From NCBI GenBank assembly GCA_946480545.1, contig CAMLKY010000197.1:1-5227 (forward strand): a stretch of DNA of 5,227 bases. The letters run 5' to 3'. Shown in pieces: positions 1 through 5,227 of this stretch. Each line of letters begins with the position of its first letter. Position 1 is the first letter of the stretch. The notes below the pieces were generated by a model, which made no database searches, was not told the origin of the DNA, and was given only the letters and a program-made list of their open reading frames with translations. Origin of the DNA: an uncultured Acidobacteriota bacterium (GTDB taxonomy: Bacteria; Acidobacteriota; Blastocatellia; Pyrinomonadales; Pyrinomonadaceae). The translations under genes were made by a program, and so were the position numbers.

Positions 1-478
1 TTAGCTTTGCCGAGACGTTGAGCAGGATCGGCAGGACGATCGCAAGCGCGAAGACGGCTTGAAAGCTGTAAAGGATCATCGGCCCGACGATCTGCCGGAT
101 CGCCGAAAGGTCGTTCGTCGCCCGCGCCATCAGGTCGCCGACCCGGTTGTTGTGAAAGTATTCGAGCGGTTGATTCACGAGCGCCGCATAGAAGTCTTCG
201 CGCATGTCGAACTCTATGTGGCGCGACGCATTGATCAAAAGACGCCGCTGGAGAAAGAGGAAGATCCCGCTGGCGAAGTTCACGCCGAGAATGATCAGCG
301 GGTATTTGATTATCTTCTCCCAGGTAACCTCGGTCGACAGGTCGTCGACCGCCGCCCCGACAAGGTAGGGAACCAGCAGACCGAACGCGAGCGAGACCAG
401 GATGCACGTGATGCCCGCGATCATCTGCCAGCGGTACGGTCTGAGATATCTGAAGAATTGTCTTATCGGACGATCCAT
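1..478 (-). CDS. ABC exporter, N-terminal transmembrane half (partial, cut by left edge)
   Basis: Open frame of 159 codons from ATG at 478 to the window edge with no stop; the C-terminal part and the ATPase domain lie outside. The translation fits the N-terminus of a type I (MsbA/LmrA-like) ABC exporter, an inner-membrane protein that would use ATP to move a lipid, peptide or drug. A short basic leader (MDRPIRQFFRYLRPYRW) precedes a first hydrophobic segment at about residues 18-41. A second lies at about 60-77, and a third begins near 132. Between the second and third is the typical cytoplasmic coupling region: an 'FDMREDFY' helix start (90-97) and the conserved stretch 'YFHNNRVGDLMARATNDL' (107-124), a family hallmark. 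An in-frame TGA lies 27 nt upstream of the ATG, with no ATG or GTG between, so 478 is the natural start. No strong Shine-Dalgarno is visible. It probably follows the thioesterase gene in one transcript (58-nt gap). The substrate cannot be told from this half, and half- or full-transporter status is unknown. Confidence 0.88.
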   Translation of the reverse strand, partial: MDRPIRQFFRYLRPYRWQMIAGITCILVSLAFGLLVPYLVGAAVDDLSTEVTWEKIIKYPLIILGVNFASGIFLFLQRRLLINASRHIEFDMREDFYAALVNQPLEYFHNNRVGDLMARATNDLSAIRQIVGPMILYSFQAVFALAIVLPILLNVSAKL

Positions 479-498
479 GATTTCTTGTTCGGGGTGCA

Positions 499-525
499 GG
501 CTTCAGCATGTGACACGTTGAAGCC
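499..525. repeat. small inverted repeat in the thioesterase-ABC gap
   Basis: Perfect 7-bp arms GGCTTCA (499-505) and TGAAGCC (519-525) enclose a 13-nt loop. They sit in the 58-nt gap between the thioesterase stop (537) and the ABC start (478). No T-run follows on either strand, so it does not look like an intrinsic terminator. At most it is an intercistronic hairpin that might affect mRNA processing or translation of the transporter. Arms this short can arise by chance. Confidence 0.3.
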
Positions 526-536
526 CGTACTCCGGA

Positions 537-953
537 CTATCCCCTCGTATACGTCGATAGTCCCGTGGCGATCAGTTTTCCAGCGTCGTTCTCCGCATCT
601 GCACTGACGGTAAAGATCCGCTTTCCCGCACGAACGACTCTCGCCGTGCATGTGACCTTACCGGCCGTGTGCGGACGCATGAAGTGCACCGTCAGGTCGA
701 TCGTGGCCGTCACCTCGTGATCCGCCAGGTGCGTTCGCACGGCAAACGCCATTGCGGTATCGATCAGGGTCGCCGTAACTCCTCCGTGCAGCACCCCGCT
801 CGGCTGCTTGAGGTCATCTCGCATGTCGAGCTCGATCACGGCTTCATTGGGACGGAGGTCCACGAGCCGCATTCCCATGAGCTTTGCAAACGGTAAATTA
901 TGAAGCGCCATCGCTGCATGCTGTTTTCGATCGTCCGTGATCTGATCGTTCAT
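537..953 (-). CDS. PaaI-type hotdog-fold acyl-CoA thioesterase
   Basis: 138-aa protein, a usual length for single-domain PaaI/YbgC-like hotdog thioesterases, which hydrolyse acyl-CoA or aryl-CoA thioesters in the cytoplasm. The signature is the 'SGVLHGGVTATLIDTAMAF' block (52-70): the HGG motif at 56-58 starts the central hot-dog helix, and Asp65 sits where PaaI members carry the catalytic acid. The later strands 'ATIDLTVHFMRP' (83-94) and 'VTCTARVVRAGKRIFTVSADA' in two pieces (100-109, 110-120) complete the typical beta sheet, ending 'IATGLSTYTRG'. I chose ATG 953, giving MNDQITDD. A longer frame reaches ATG 1031 but would overlap the lipoprotein gene by about 74 nt with low-complexity Arg/Cys/His-rich sequence, so it is unlikely. 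Only 4 nt separate this start from the lipoprotein stop, which suggests translational coupling; no clear Shine-Dalgarno is visible. The substrate is not deducible: the family spans phenylacetyl-CoA, DHNA-CoA and medium-chain acyl-CoA hydrolases. Confidence 0.88.
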   Translation of the reverse strand: MNDQITDDRKQHAAMALHNLPFAKLMGMRLVDLRPNEAVIELDMRDDLKQPSGVLHGGVTATLIDTAMAFAVRTHLADHEVTATIDLTVHFMRPHTAGKVTCTARVVRAGKRIFTVSADAENDAGKLIATGLSTYTRG

Positions 954-957
954 ATCG

Positions 958-1617
958 TTATGGTTGTGTCGCACGCCGAAAGTCCGCCGGCAGTTCGAAC
1001 ACGCTCGGATCAACGGTCGGACTAAAATCACGAAGCTCGACCGCGTATCTCAATATCCTTTCCCCGCCGTCCAGACTGTAGAACTCTTGTTTCACCGGCA
1101 TACTGATCCCTTCATCAAACCAGATCAGGATCTCAGAAACGTCGCTTGCATTTACCCTCGCCCGGTAGCGGATCACCGAGCCTTCACGATCCAACTCGTC
1201 AAACTCGGTATAGTCGCGGCCGTTCAAAAGGTGTGCTGCGAGCATCGGCTCCGACGCCGACGCACTGTTTCCGACACCCGCCTGATTCTCTGCGTACGTC
1301 TTTCGCTTAAAAAACAAGACGTACTGTCTGTCGGTCGAAAGTATGGCCCGATGATCGTCGGTCCCGACATCGTAATCGATCCGGCTGCGGGCGCCGTCAC
1401 GTGCGACGGTGATCCGGCGCTCGACATCACCGGCTCGAATGAACACGTCGGCTCGATAGACATCCGGCTCGCGCGTGGCGAAAGGGATGTTGCTTTCGGG
1501 TGCCGGAACGGGTGTGCTTGGCGGCGTCTCGCCCCGGTCCCACAGGCTGCAACCGACAAAAAAAAGCGACAAGATAACTGTCGCACAGCCGATTTTGCTC
1601 GGGGTTGACAAAAGCAT
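958..1617 (-). CDS. LolA-like lipoprotein of unknown function
   Basis: 219-aa predicted lipoprotein. The N-terminus has a Lys at 8, a hydrophobic stretch (about 10-22) and a lipobox 'FVGC' giving lipidated Cys23. The +2 residue is Ser, not Asp, so by the Escherichia coli rule it would go to the outer membrane. A Pro-rich tether follows (31-40, 'TPPSTPVPAP'). The rest (about 52-215) is strand-rich: 'YRADVFIRAGDVERRITVARD' in two pieces (54-63, 64-74), 'YVLFFKRKTYAE' (99-110), then 'SEILIWFDEGISMPVKQEFY' (161-180) and a closing 'VDPSVFELPADFR' (202-214). The pairing of an 'iliWfDe..smPvkqef' strand with a 'vdpsvFelP' end is typical of the LolA/LppX/outer-membrane lipoprotein-sorting fold, which binds a lipid or acyl chain in a half-barrel. 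Family placement is by motif style only. It is the first gene of the leftward cluster; the ATG lies 50 nt from the divergent hydrolase start. No strong Shine-Dalgarno precedes the ATG at 1617. Confidence 0.8.
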   Translation of the reverse strand: MLLSTPSKIGCATVILSLFFVGCSLWDRGETPPSTPVPAPESNIPFATREPDVYRADVFIRAGDVERRITVARDGARSRIDYDVGTDDHRAILSTDRQYVLFFKRKTYAENQAGVGNSASASEPMLAAHLLNGRDYTEFDELDREGSVIRYRARVNASDVSEILIWFDEGISMPVKQEFYSLDGGERILRYAVELRDFSPTVDPSVFELPADFRRATQP

Positions 1618-1667
1618 TCGAGTAATCGAATTTTATCATAACGACCTTTACACCCTTTCGAACCGAT
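1618..1667. promoter_or_regulatory. divergent intergenic region, probable promoters for both clusters
   Basis: This 50-nt strip lies between the divergent starts at 1617 (leftward lipoprotein) and 1668 (rightward hydrolase), so promoters for both directions must lie in or next to it. It is AT-rich compared with its flanks. On the minus strand TATGAT (1640-1635) is a good -10-like hexamer about 18 nt before the lipoprotein ATG, with no convincing -35. On the plus strand a perfect TTGACA (1605-1610) sits just inside the lipoprotein gene, but the nearest good -10-like hexamer, TATCAT (1634-1639), is 23 nt away, too far for a standard sigma-70 promoter. A poorer AATTTT lies at 18-nt spacing. Location is well supported; exact elements are not. 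Confidence 0.4.
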
Positions 1668-2417
1668 ATGAAGCTCGTGCTTTGGCAAGCAATCTATTTG
1701 GCCGCGGCTGCCGCCGTTCTTCCGGTGTCGCCCTTGCTGTACCTGCAGGGACATTACACCAGACGCAAAGTAGGATTGCTCCCCGCAGCCGGCGGTGATA
1801 CAGCCGGCACGGCGGGGTCGGGAAGGGAGCCTGTAAATCTGCTTGTGATCGGGGAGTCGACGGTCGCAGGTCTCGGGGCACGCACCCATCAGGTCGCGCT
1901 GGCGGGCCGCTTTGCGGAGGAGCTGAATCAGAAACTTGGGAAGCCTGTTCAATGGACCGTTATTGGAAAGAACGGGGTGACGGCTCGGCGAACCATCGAG
2001 GAGCTCGTCCCGCTGATACCGAACCGGAGATTCGATTACATGCTTGTCGGTCTCGGTGGCAATGATGTTTTGAAGCTGAGCAGTCCACGGAAGTGGCGTC
2101 GTGACATGACTGAGCTGCTTTCGATCCTGCGCCAGAAGAATCCCTCAGCGCCGATATTCGTGTCGAATTGCCCGATGATCAAATACTCGCCCGCACTTCC
2201 GCATCCCATAAAATTCCTGCTATGGGAGCTGTCGAAGCTGCACGACCGGAACATCCGGGATTTTTCAGCTGACATGGAGCGCGTCTTCTATTATCATCAA
2301 CCCACTGCGTTTACTGTCGATGGCTTTTTCGCCGACGGCATCCATCCTTCCGAGCAAGGCTACCGGGACTGGGCTGCGGCGATGATGCGTTTCTTCGAGA
2401 CGAACTATAAATGGTAA
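1668..2417 (+). CDS. SGNH/GDSL-type hydrolase, membrane-anchored or exported
   Basis: 249-aa esterase/lipase-like protein of the SGNH superfamily, which cleaves ester bonds of lipids or acetylated sugars. All four blocks are visible. Block I 'NLLVIGESTVAGLG' (57-70) carries nucleophile Ser64, with GES replacing the classic GDS. Block II 'GKNGVTA' (100-106) has the oxyanion Gly103. Block III 'VGLGGNDVLKL' (127-137) has Asn132. Block V 'FADGIHPSEQGYRDWA' (221-236) has Asp223 and His226, completing the triad. Residues 5-28 are hydrophobic (LWQAIYLAAAAAVLPVSPLL), preceded by one Lys and followed by TRRK. This suits an uncleaved signal anchor or an exported protein; no lipobox Cys is present. A Gly/Thr/Ala-rich linker (about 40-52) separates it from the catalytic domain. 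The start is the first ATG after the intergenic strip; no clear Shine-Dalgarno. Its last 7 nt overlap the next gene's start, so the two are probably co-translated. Substrate unknown. Confidence 0.9.
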   Translation: MKLVLWQAIYLAAAAAVLPVSPLLYLQGHYTRRKVGLLPAAGGDTAGTAGSGREPVNLLVIGESTVAGLGARTHQVALAGRFAEELNQKLGKPVQWTVIGKNGVTARRTIEELVPLIPNRRFDYMLVGLGGNDVLKLSSPRKWRRDMTELLSILRQKNPSAPIFVSNCPMIKYSPALPHPIKFLLWELSKLHDRNIRDFSADMERVFYYHQPTAFTVDGFFADGIHPSEQGYRDWAAAMMRFFETNYKW

Positions 2418-3898
2418 CTGGCCACGATCCGGCCGATGAGCTTCGAGCCCGGATCGACTCCCACCTCGAATGGCTGCTCGTTCGCGAGAACGGGCGCACC
2501 TTTCCGCTTCGGCGGACAGAGATCGACATCCATCGTGCGTCGAATAAGATAATGTTCGGCACGTTCGACGACTCCGGCTCCGACCTTTCCCGCCTTATCT
2601 CATTCGCAAGTGATGACAACGAACTACAGATCGAGTTGTCGGGTCGATTCGGTGCAACAAACGAAACGATCCGGCTGATCCCACGCACGCCTGCCCGCGA
2701 GCTGAGCATCAATATTGAATTAGCAAGACTCCAGCGTGCGAACCTCATCGGTGCCGCCATCGTCGAAGCTTTTCCAGATGTCAGACTCACGCGCATCGCG
2801 TTGAATGTCGAGAACGGAAGGCTCGCACAGATATTGGTGCGGGAGCGAACTGGAAGAGAGATAGCCGTCATGGCCGACGTGACGGCGACGATGGTCCATG
2901 AATCGGTCATGACGGCGGCCGTGCTCTGGTCCGAGAAGCTGCGGCGGCGAAAGAAACCCGTAAATGAGATCTGGATAGCCGCAGAGAAAAAGCAGTCGAG
3001 AGCGCTGCGGAGGCTCATCGCCCTGCTGGGCCCCGGCATTTCGTCGCGGTTCCGCCTGTTCGAGATCGCCGGCACTGACAAGCTCCGTGTCGAGGAAAGA
3101 AAGCGTCGCACGATGGCATCTCTTTTTCGCGAGCGTGCGAATAAAGTTCGCCTGCCCGGTCGGTTCGAACCGGGCGAGCTTGCGTCGCGAATAGTTGATC
3201 TGGACCCGGAGTCGACCGATGTGATCTTTTCTCAGCACGGCGAGACGATCAGGTTTCGCGGTCTTGCTTTTGCGCGGGTGCGTTCAGTTGCGGGTGAGGA
3301 ACGCGCGTGGTTTGGGATCGACCGGAACAGAAGACTTCTTACAAGTGAATGCTGGGACGATCTCGTGGAGCTTGTAACCGAGCTCAAGACATATCGCTCA
3401 CCGAACGCTCCGAACAAGCGTCACGAATTTTATCGTATGGCACCCGAAGCGTGGCTTGAATCGATCCTCCGCCGCAACATCGGGCTTCTCGACGCCAACC
3501 TGATCCTGTCACCTATCTACAATCAATTCCGCGCGGCCTCGGACAAGATCGATCTGCTGGCGATCCGGCGTGACGGGCGTCTGGTGATCATCGAGCTGAA
3601 GACCTCACCCGATCGTGAGATGCCGTACCAGGCGGCCGACTATTGGCGGAAGATCGAACTTCAGCGGCGCGGCGGCGAGCTTACGCGGATACGGGCTTTC
3701 GGCGATATGCAGATCCTAGACAAACCTGCACTCGTCTACGCGGTCGCGCCGGCGCTCAGTTTTCACGTTGACTTCGGGATGTTCGTCCAAACGCTAAGTC
3801 GAGAGATCGAGATGTGGCGGTTTGACCTTCGCGAGGATTGGAGACGCGATGTGAAGGTGCTGACCCGGCGGGATTATCCTTCGCCAACGAACTTGTAA
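2411..3898 (+). CDS. uncharacterised protein with C-terminal PD-(D/E)XK nuclease-like domain
   Basis: 495-aa soluble protein with no signal peptide or membrane segment. The C-terminal part (about 345-420) carries a PD-(D/E)XK nuclease signature in the right order. An acidic Glu350 lies in 'APEAWLESILRRNI' (344-357). Asp381 lies in 'SDKIDLLAIRRDGR' (377-390). The E-x-K pair Glu395/Lys397 lies in 'LVIIELKTS' (391-399). A helix with Gln407 and Tyr411 ('YQAADYW', 406-412) follows. The same order of elements is seen in NucS/DUF91-like and RecB-like nucleases, so metal-dependent DNA or RNA cleavage is plausible but inferred. Residues 420-495 add a strand-rich tail ('PALVYAVAPALSFHV', 439-453, and 'WRRDVKVLTRRDYPS'). 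The first 340 residues match nothing I recognise; they are Arg/Glu-rich, and 'REIAVMADVT' (149-158) may belong to a degenerate second nuclease-like fold. ATG 2411 overlaps the hydrolase stop by 7 nt, suggesting coupling. The 3' end overlaps the convergent regulator gene by 25 nt. Codon use looks like its neighbours, with no sign of recent transfer. Confidence 0.85.
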   Translation: MVTGHDPADELRARIDSHLEWLLVRENGRTFPLRRTEIDIHRASNKIMFGTFDDSGSDLSRLISFASDDNELQIELSGRFGATNETIRLIPRTPARELSINIELARLQRANLIGAAIVEAFPDVRLTRIALNVENGRLAQILVRERTGREIAVMADVTATMVHESVMTAAVLWSEKLRRRKKPVNEIWIAAEKKQSRALRRLIALLGPGISSRFRLFEIAGTDKLRVEERKRRTMASLFRERANKVRLPGRFEPGELASRIVDLDPESTDVIFSQHGETIRFRGLAFARVRSVAGEERAWFGIDRNRRLLTSECWDDLVELVTELKTYRSPNAPNKRHEFYRMAPEAWLESILRRNIGLLDANLILSPIYNQFRAASDKIDLLAIRRDGRLVIIELKTSPDREMPYQAADYWRKIELQRRGGELTRIRAFGDMQILDKPALVYAVAPALSFHVDFGMFVQTLSREIEMWRFDLREDWRRDVKVLTRRDYPSPTNL

Positions 3899-4578
3899 CC
3901 TACCCCACGGACCGTTCGCACTATCGTCGGGTTTGCAGGATCGTCTTCGAGATACTTCCGCAGCCTGACAATAAAATTGTCGATGGCGCGCGTGTCGGTG
4001 TCTTCCTGCAGGTTCCAGACGTCCTCGAGTATCGTCTTTCGCGAGACCGCACGGCCTTCGTTCTCTATCAGGAACCGCAGCAACTTCATCTCCATCAGTG
4101 TAAGCCGCGTAACGCCGTCGGGGCCGGTCAGCTCGAGATTGTCGAAATCTATTGTCTTTCCATTGATCACTACGACGTCGGGCGACGGAACGCGGGTCAC
4201 GGTTTGCCCCTTTGACCAGCCGCTTCGTCGCAGCAGGGCTTTCATTCGTGCAAGGAATATATCCAGATCGAAAGGCTTCGGAAGGTAATCGTCCGCTCCG
4301 GCTTCGAATCCTTTGAGTACATCCTCGGGCCGGCCCCGCGCGGTCAGCATCAGGATCGGCGTGAAGTCCGCCGCGGATCGCAGATAACGGGCGACAGCGA
4401 ATCCGTCGACACCCGGAAGCATTACGTCGAGCACAACCGCATCGAAGCGGTCGCTGCCGAGAGCCTCGATCGCTTTCTCACCATCCGGAGCAACGGTCGC
4501 ATCGTGCCCTTCTGCCTCGAGATTGAATCTGAGCCCATCGGCAATGTGCCGTTCGTCTTCAACGATGAGGATCTTCAT
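3874..4578 (-). CDS. OmpR/PhoB-family response regulator
   Basis: 234-aa two-component transcription factor, full length for the family. The receiver domain (1-115) has the acidic pair Glu8/Asp9 after 'MKILIV', the phospho-acceptor Asp51 in 'VVLDVMLPGVDG' (48-59), the switch Thr79 ('LMLTA'), and the conserved Lys101 in 'DDYLPKPFD'. A short linker (about 116-134) leads to a winged-helix DNA-binding domain (about 136-232): 'LTLMEMKLLRFLIEN' (159-173), 'VSRKTILEDVW' (178-188), recognition helix 'RAIDNFIVRLRKYLE' (197-211) and wing 'IVRTVRGVGYKFV' (219-231). When phosphorylated by its partner kinase it should dimerise and bind DNA. All key residues are intact. It is the downstream gene of a kinase-regulator operon: the upstream kinase's normal-frame stop lies 8 nt before this ATG, while the frame as now read overlaps it by 20 nt. 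No clear Shine-Dalgarno, so coupling to the kinase gene is likely. Stimulus and target genes cannot be told; the specific subfamily (PhoP, KdpE, RprY-like) is not resolved. Confidence 0.95.
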   Translation of the reverse strand: MKILIVEDERHIADGLRFNLEAEGHDATVAPDGEKAIEALGSDRFDAVVLDVMLPGVDGFAVARYLRSAADFTPILMLTARGRPEDVLKGFEAGADDYLPKPFDLDIFLARMKALLRRSGWSKGQTVTRVPSPDVVVINGKTIDFDNLELTGPDGVTRLTLMEMKLLRFLIENEGRAVSRKTILEDVWNLQEDTDTRAIDNFIVRLRKYLEDDPANPTIVRTVRGVGYKFVGEG

Positions 4579-5227
4579 AGGTTTGACTAAGCAAGCGGCA
4601 GTTGCACGACAAACGTGCTGCCCCGTCCTTCGCCTTTGCGAGACCCGTGCCCTTCGCCGCTCGCGATGCCTGCCCCGGAACGCGATAGAAGCGCTTGAAG
4701 ACGCGTTTCAGCTCGTCGGCCGGGATGCCGATACCGTTGTCCCGGACGAATACATCGACCTTGTTATTGATCTTTGTTCGCTTGGCGCGGATCGAGATCC
4801 TTCTATCGTCGTTGGAATACTTCACGGCATTGTCGAGGAGGTTCACGAAGACGGTCCGCAAGTCGCTTTCATCGCCCAGAACCTTCAAGTCGGTCGCCGG
4901 CTCGGTCAGTCGCAGGACATCTTCATCGAGATTGTATCGCGTGCGAACTATCGAGATCGCTTCGTTCAGGATCGGGCCGATATCCAACTCATGCAATGAG
5001 AGCTGACGTTGTTTCTCGCTTGCCCGCCCAGCCTGTAAGACCTGTTCCACGGTCTGGAGAAGGCGGTCACTGTCTGCAAGCATCACGTCATAAAACTCCT
5101 CACGCTTCTCCGGAGTGACATCACGCGATTTGAGGGTTTCGAGATAGAGCTTGATCGACGCGACCGGCGTCTTCAATTCATGGGTGACGGCGTTGAGAAA
5201 TGCATCGTGCTGTTCGTTACGCCTGAT
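4559..5227 (-). CDS. sensor histidine kinase, 5' partial, with disrupted ATP-binding G2 box
   Basis: Open frame from the right window edge to a TGA at 4559-4561, 222 residues visible; the sensor part lies outside. It is a HisKA-HATPase_c kinase that should autophosphorylate on His and pass phosphate to the adjacent regulator. Counting from the edge: H-box 'AVTHELKTPVASIKLY' with His16 (codon 5182-5180); dimerisation helices to about 85; N-box 'FVNLLDNAVKYS' (127-138); G1-box 'DNGIGIP' (163-169); F-box 'FKRFYRV' (177-183); and the beginning of the G2-box, 'GTGL' (193-196). After this the protein turns into an unrelated Ala/Lys/Cys/Arg-rich tail ('AKAKDGAARLSCNC...'). The expected 'GLxIV' continuation and following helix are missing, and the usual C-terminus is found in another frame (see 4587-4640). 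So the gene looks internally deleted and frameshifted, and the product is probably impaired in nucleotide binding. A TTG at 5176 lies within the H-box and is not the real start. Confidence 0.85.
   Translation of the reverse strand: MRRNEQHDAFLNAVTHELKTPVASIKLYLETLKSRDVTPEKREEFYDVMLADSDRLLQTVEQVLQAGRASEKQRQLSLHELDIGPILNEAISIVRTRYNLDEDVLRLTEPATDLKVLGDESDLRTVFVNLLDNAVKYSNDDRRISIRAKRTKINNKVDVFVRDNGIGIPADELKRVFKRFYRVPGQASRAAKGTGLAKAKDGAARLSCNCRLLSQTYEDPHR
4587..4640 (-). pseudogene. out-of-frame remnant of the kinase C-terminus
   Basis: Read in the frame offset from the kinase's open frame, this stretch gives 'RKGEGRGSTFVVQLPLA' followed by TAG (4589-4587). This is the standard last strand pair of a HATPase_c domain ('GxGxGSTFxxxLPL'). 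The stop sits 8 nt before the regulator ATG, a normal operon spacing. This indicates that this frame is the ancestral one and the present reading frame through it is aberrant. Between 'GTGL' (ending at 4640) and this tail a normal kinase has about 20-23 further residues (the rest of G2, a helix and an HGG-type turn). A loss of roughly 60-70 bp, not a multiple of three, is the simplest explanation. Whether the loss is biological or an assembly fault cannot be told from the window. Confidence 0.7.

Noticed and set aside
331..351. Perfect 8-bp inverted repeat CGGTCGAC/GTCGACCG with a 5-nt loop
   Set aside because: It sits within the ABC exporter coding sequence (residues around AVDDLSTE), with no T-run and no site-like context; explained by Asp/Ser/Thr codons.
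954..1031. N-terminal extension of the thioesterase to ATG 1031 (164-aa version)
   Set aside because: It would overlap the lipoprotein coding region by about 74 nt, adds Arg/Cys/His-rich sequence unlike hotdog N-termini, and makes the protein longer than is usual.
964..1608. Plus-strand open frame of 214 codons opposite the lipoprotein
   Set aside because: No motif and biased composition; the minus-strand lipoprotein with lipobox and beta-domain explains the region.
1224..1952. Minus-strand open frame of 242 codons across the divergent intergenic strip
   Set aside because: It runs through both the lipoprotein gene and the antisense of the hydrolase, is Arg/Cys-rich, and has no family signature.
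2311..3111. Long minus-strand open frame (266 codons) opposite the hydrolase end and nuclease-like gene
   Set aside because: Its translation is Ser/Arg-rich low-complexity with no motif, as expected from the antisense of a GC-rich real gene; the plus-strand genes have recognisable motifs.
3154..3175. GC-rich hairpin with GCCCGGT/ACCGGGC arms and the palindrome CGGTTCGAACCG, resembling a tRNA T-arm
   Set aside because: It lies inside the nuclease-like coding region in frame, with no acceptor, anticodon or D arm around it and no T-run; most likely a coding coincidence.
5174..5176. TTG at 5176 as the kinase start
   Set aside because: The frame is open to the window edge and the phosphorylated His of the H-box lies upstream of this codon, so the gene begins outside the window.

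Overview
The window reads as an ordinary, densely packed bacterial chromosome segment of moderately high GC. It holds seven protein genes (two cut by the window edges), no RNA genes, no mobile elements and no CRISPR. Protein style suggests Acidobacteriota, perhaps a Blastocatellia/Pyrinomonadales-like lineage: an OmpR-type regulator with an 'E-DD' receiver, a proline-linked LolA-like lipoprotein, and a large uncharacterised nuclease-like protein. This placement is inference from style, not from a marker gene.

Layout. Positions 1-1617 carry a leftward cluster. Read in its own direction it is a LolA-like lipoprotein (1617-958), then a PaaI-type hotdog thioesterase (953-537), then the N-terminal half-TMD of an ABC exporter (478-1, running off the left edge). 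The first two genes are 4 nt apart. The third follows after a 58-nt gap containing a small inverted repeat. A 50-nt intergenic strip (1618-1667) separates this cluster from a divergent rightward pair: an SGNH/GDSL hydrolase (1668-2417) and a 495-aa protein with a C-terminal PD-(D/E)XK nuclease signature (2411-3898). That pair overlaps by 7 nt and is probably translationally coupled. From the right edge comes a leftward two-component operon: a sensor histidine kinase (5227 to about 4559, lacking its sensor part) followed by an OmpR/PhoB-type response regulator (4578-3874). The regulator and nuclease genes converge and overlap tail to tail by 25 nt, leaving no room for a terminator between them.

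How the genes work together. The kinase and regulator form a canonical phosphorelay pair. The lipoprotein, thioesterase and ABC exporter could be an envelope or lipid-handling cluster, but only their spacing supports that. The hydrolase-nuclease pair is an unexpected combination with no evident shared pathway.

Most notable points. (1) The kinase gene seems to have lost about 60-70 bp inside the G2 box of its ATP-binding domain, with a frameshift. The normal C-terminal tail is still present in another frame, ending 8 nt before the regulator start. (2) The nuclease-like protein has about 340 residues of unassigned N-terminal sequence, part of which may be a degenerate second nuclease-like fold. 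I saw no convincing new multi-gene system here.
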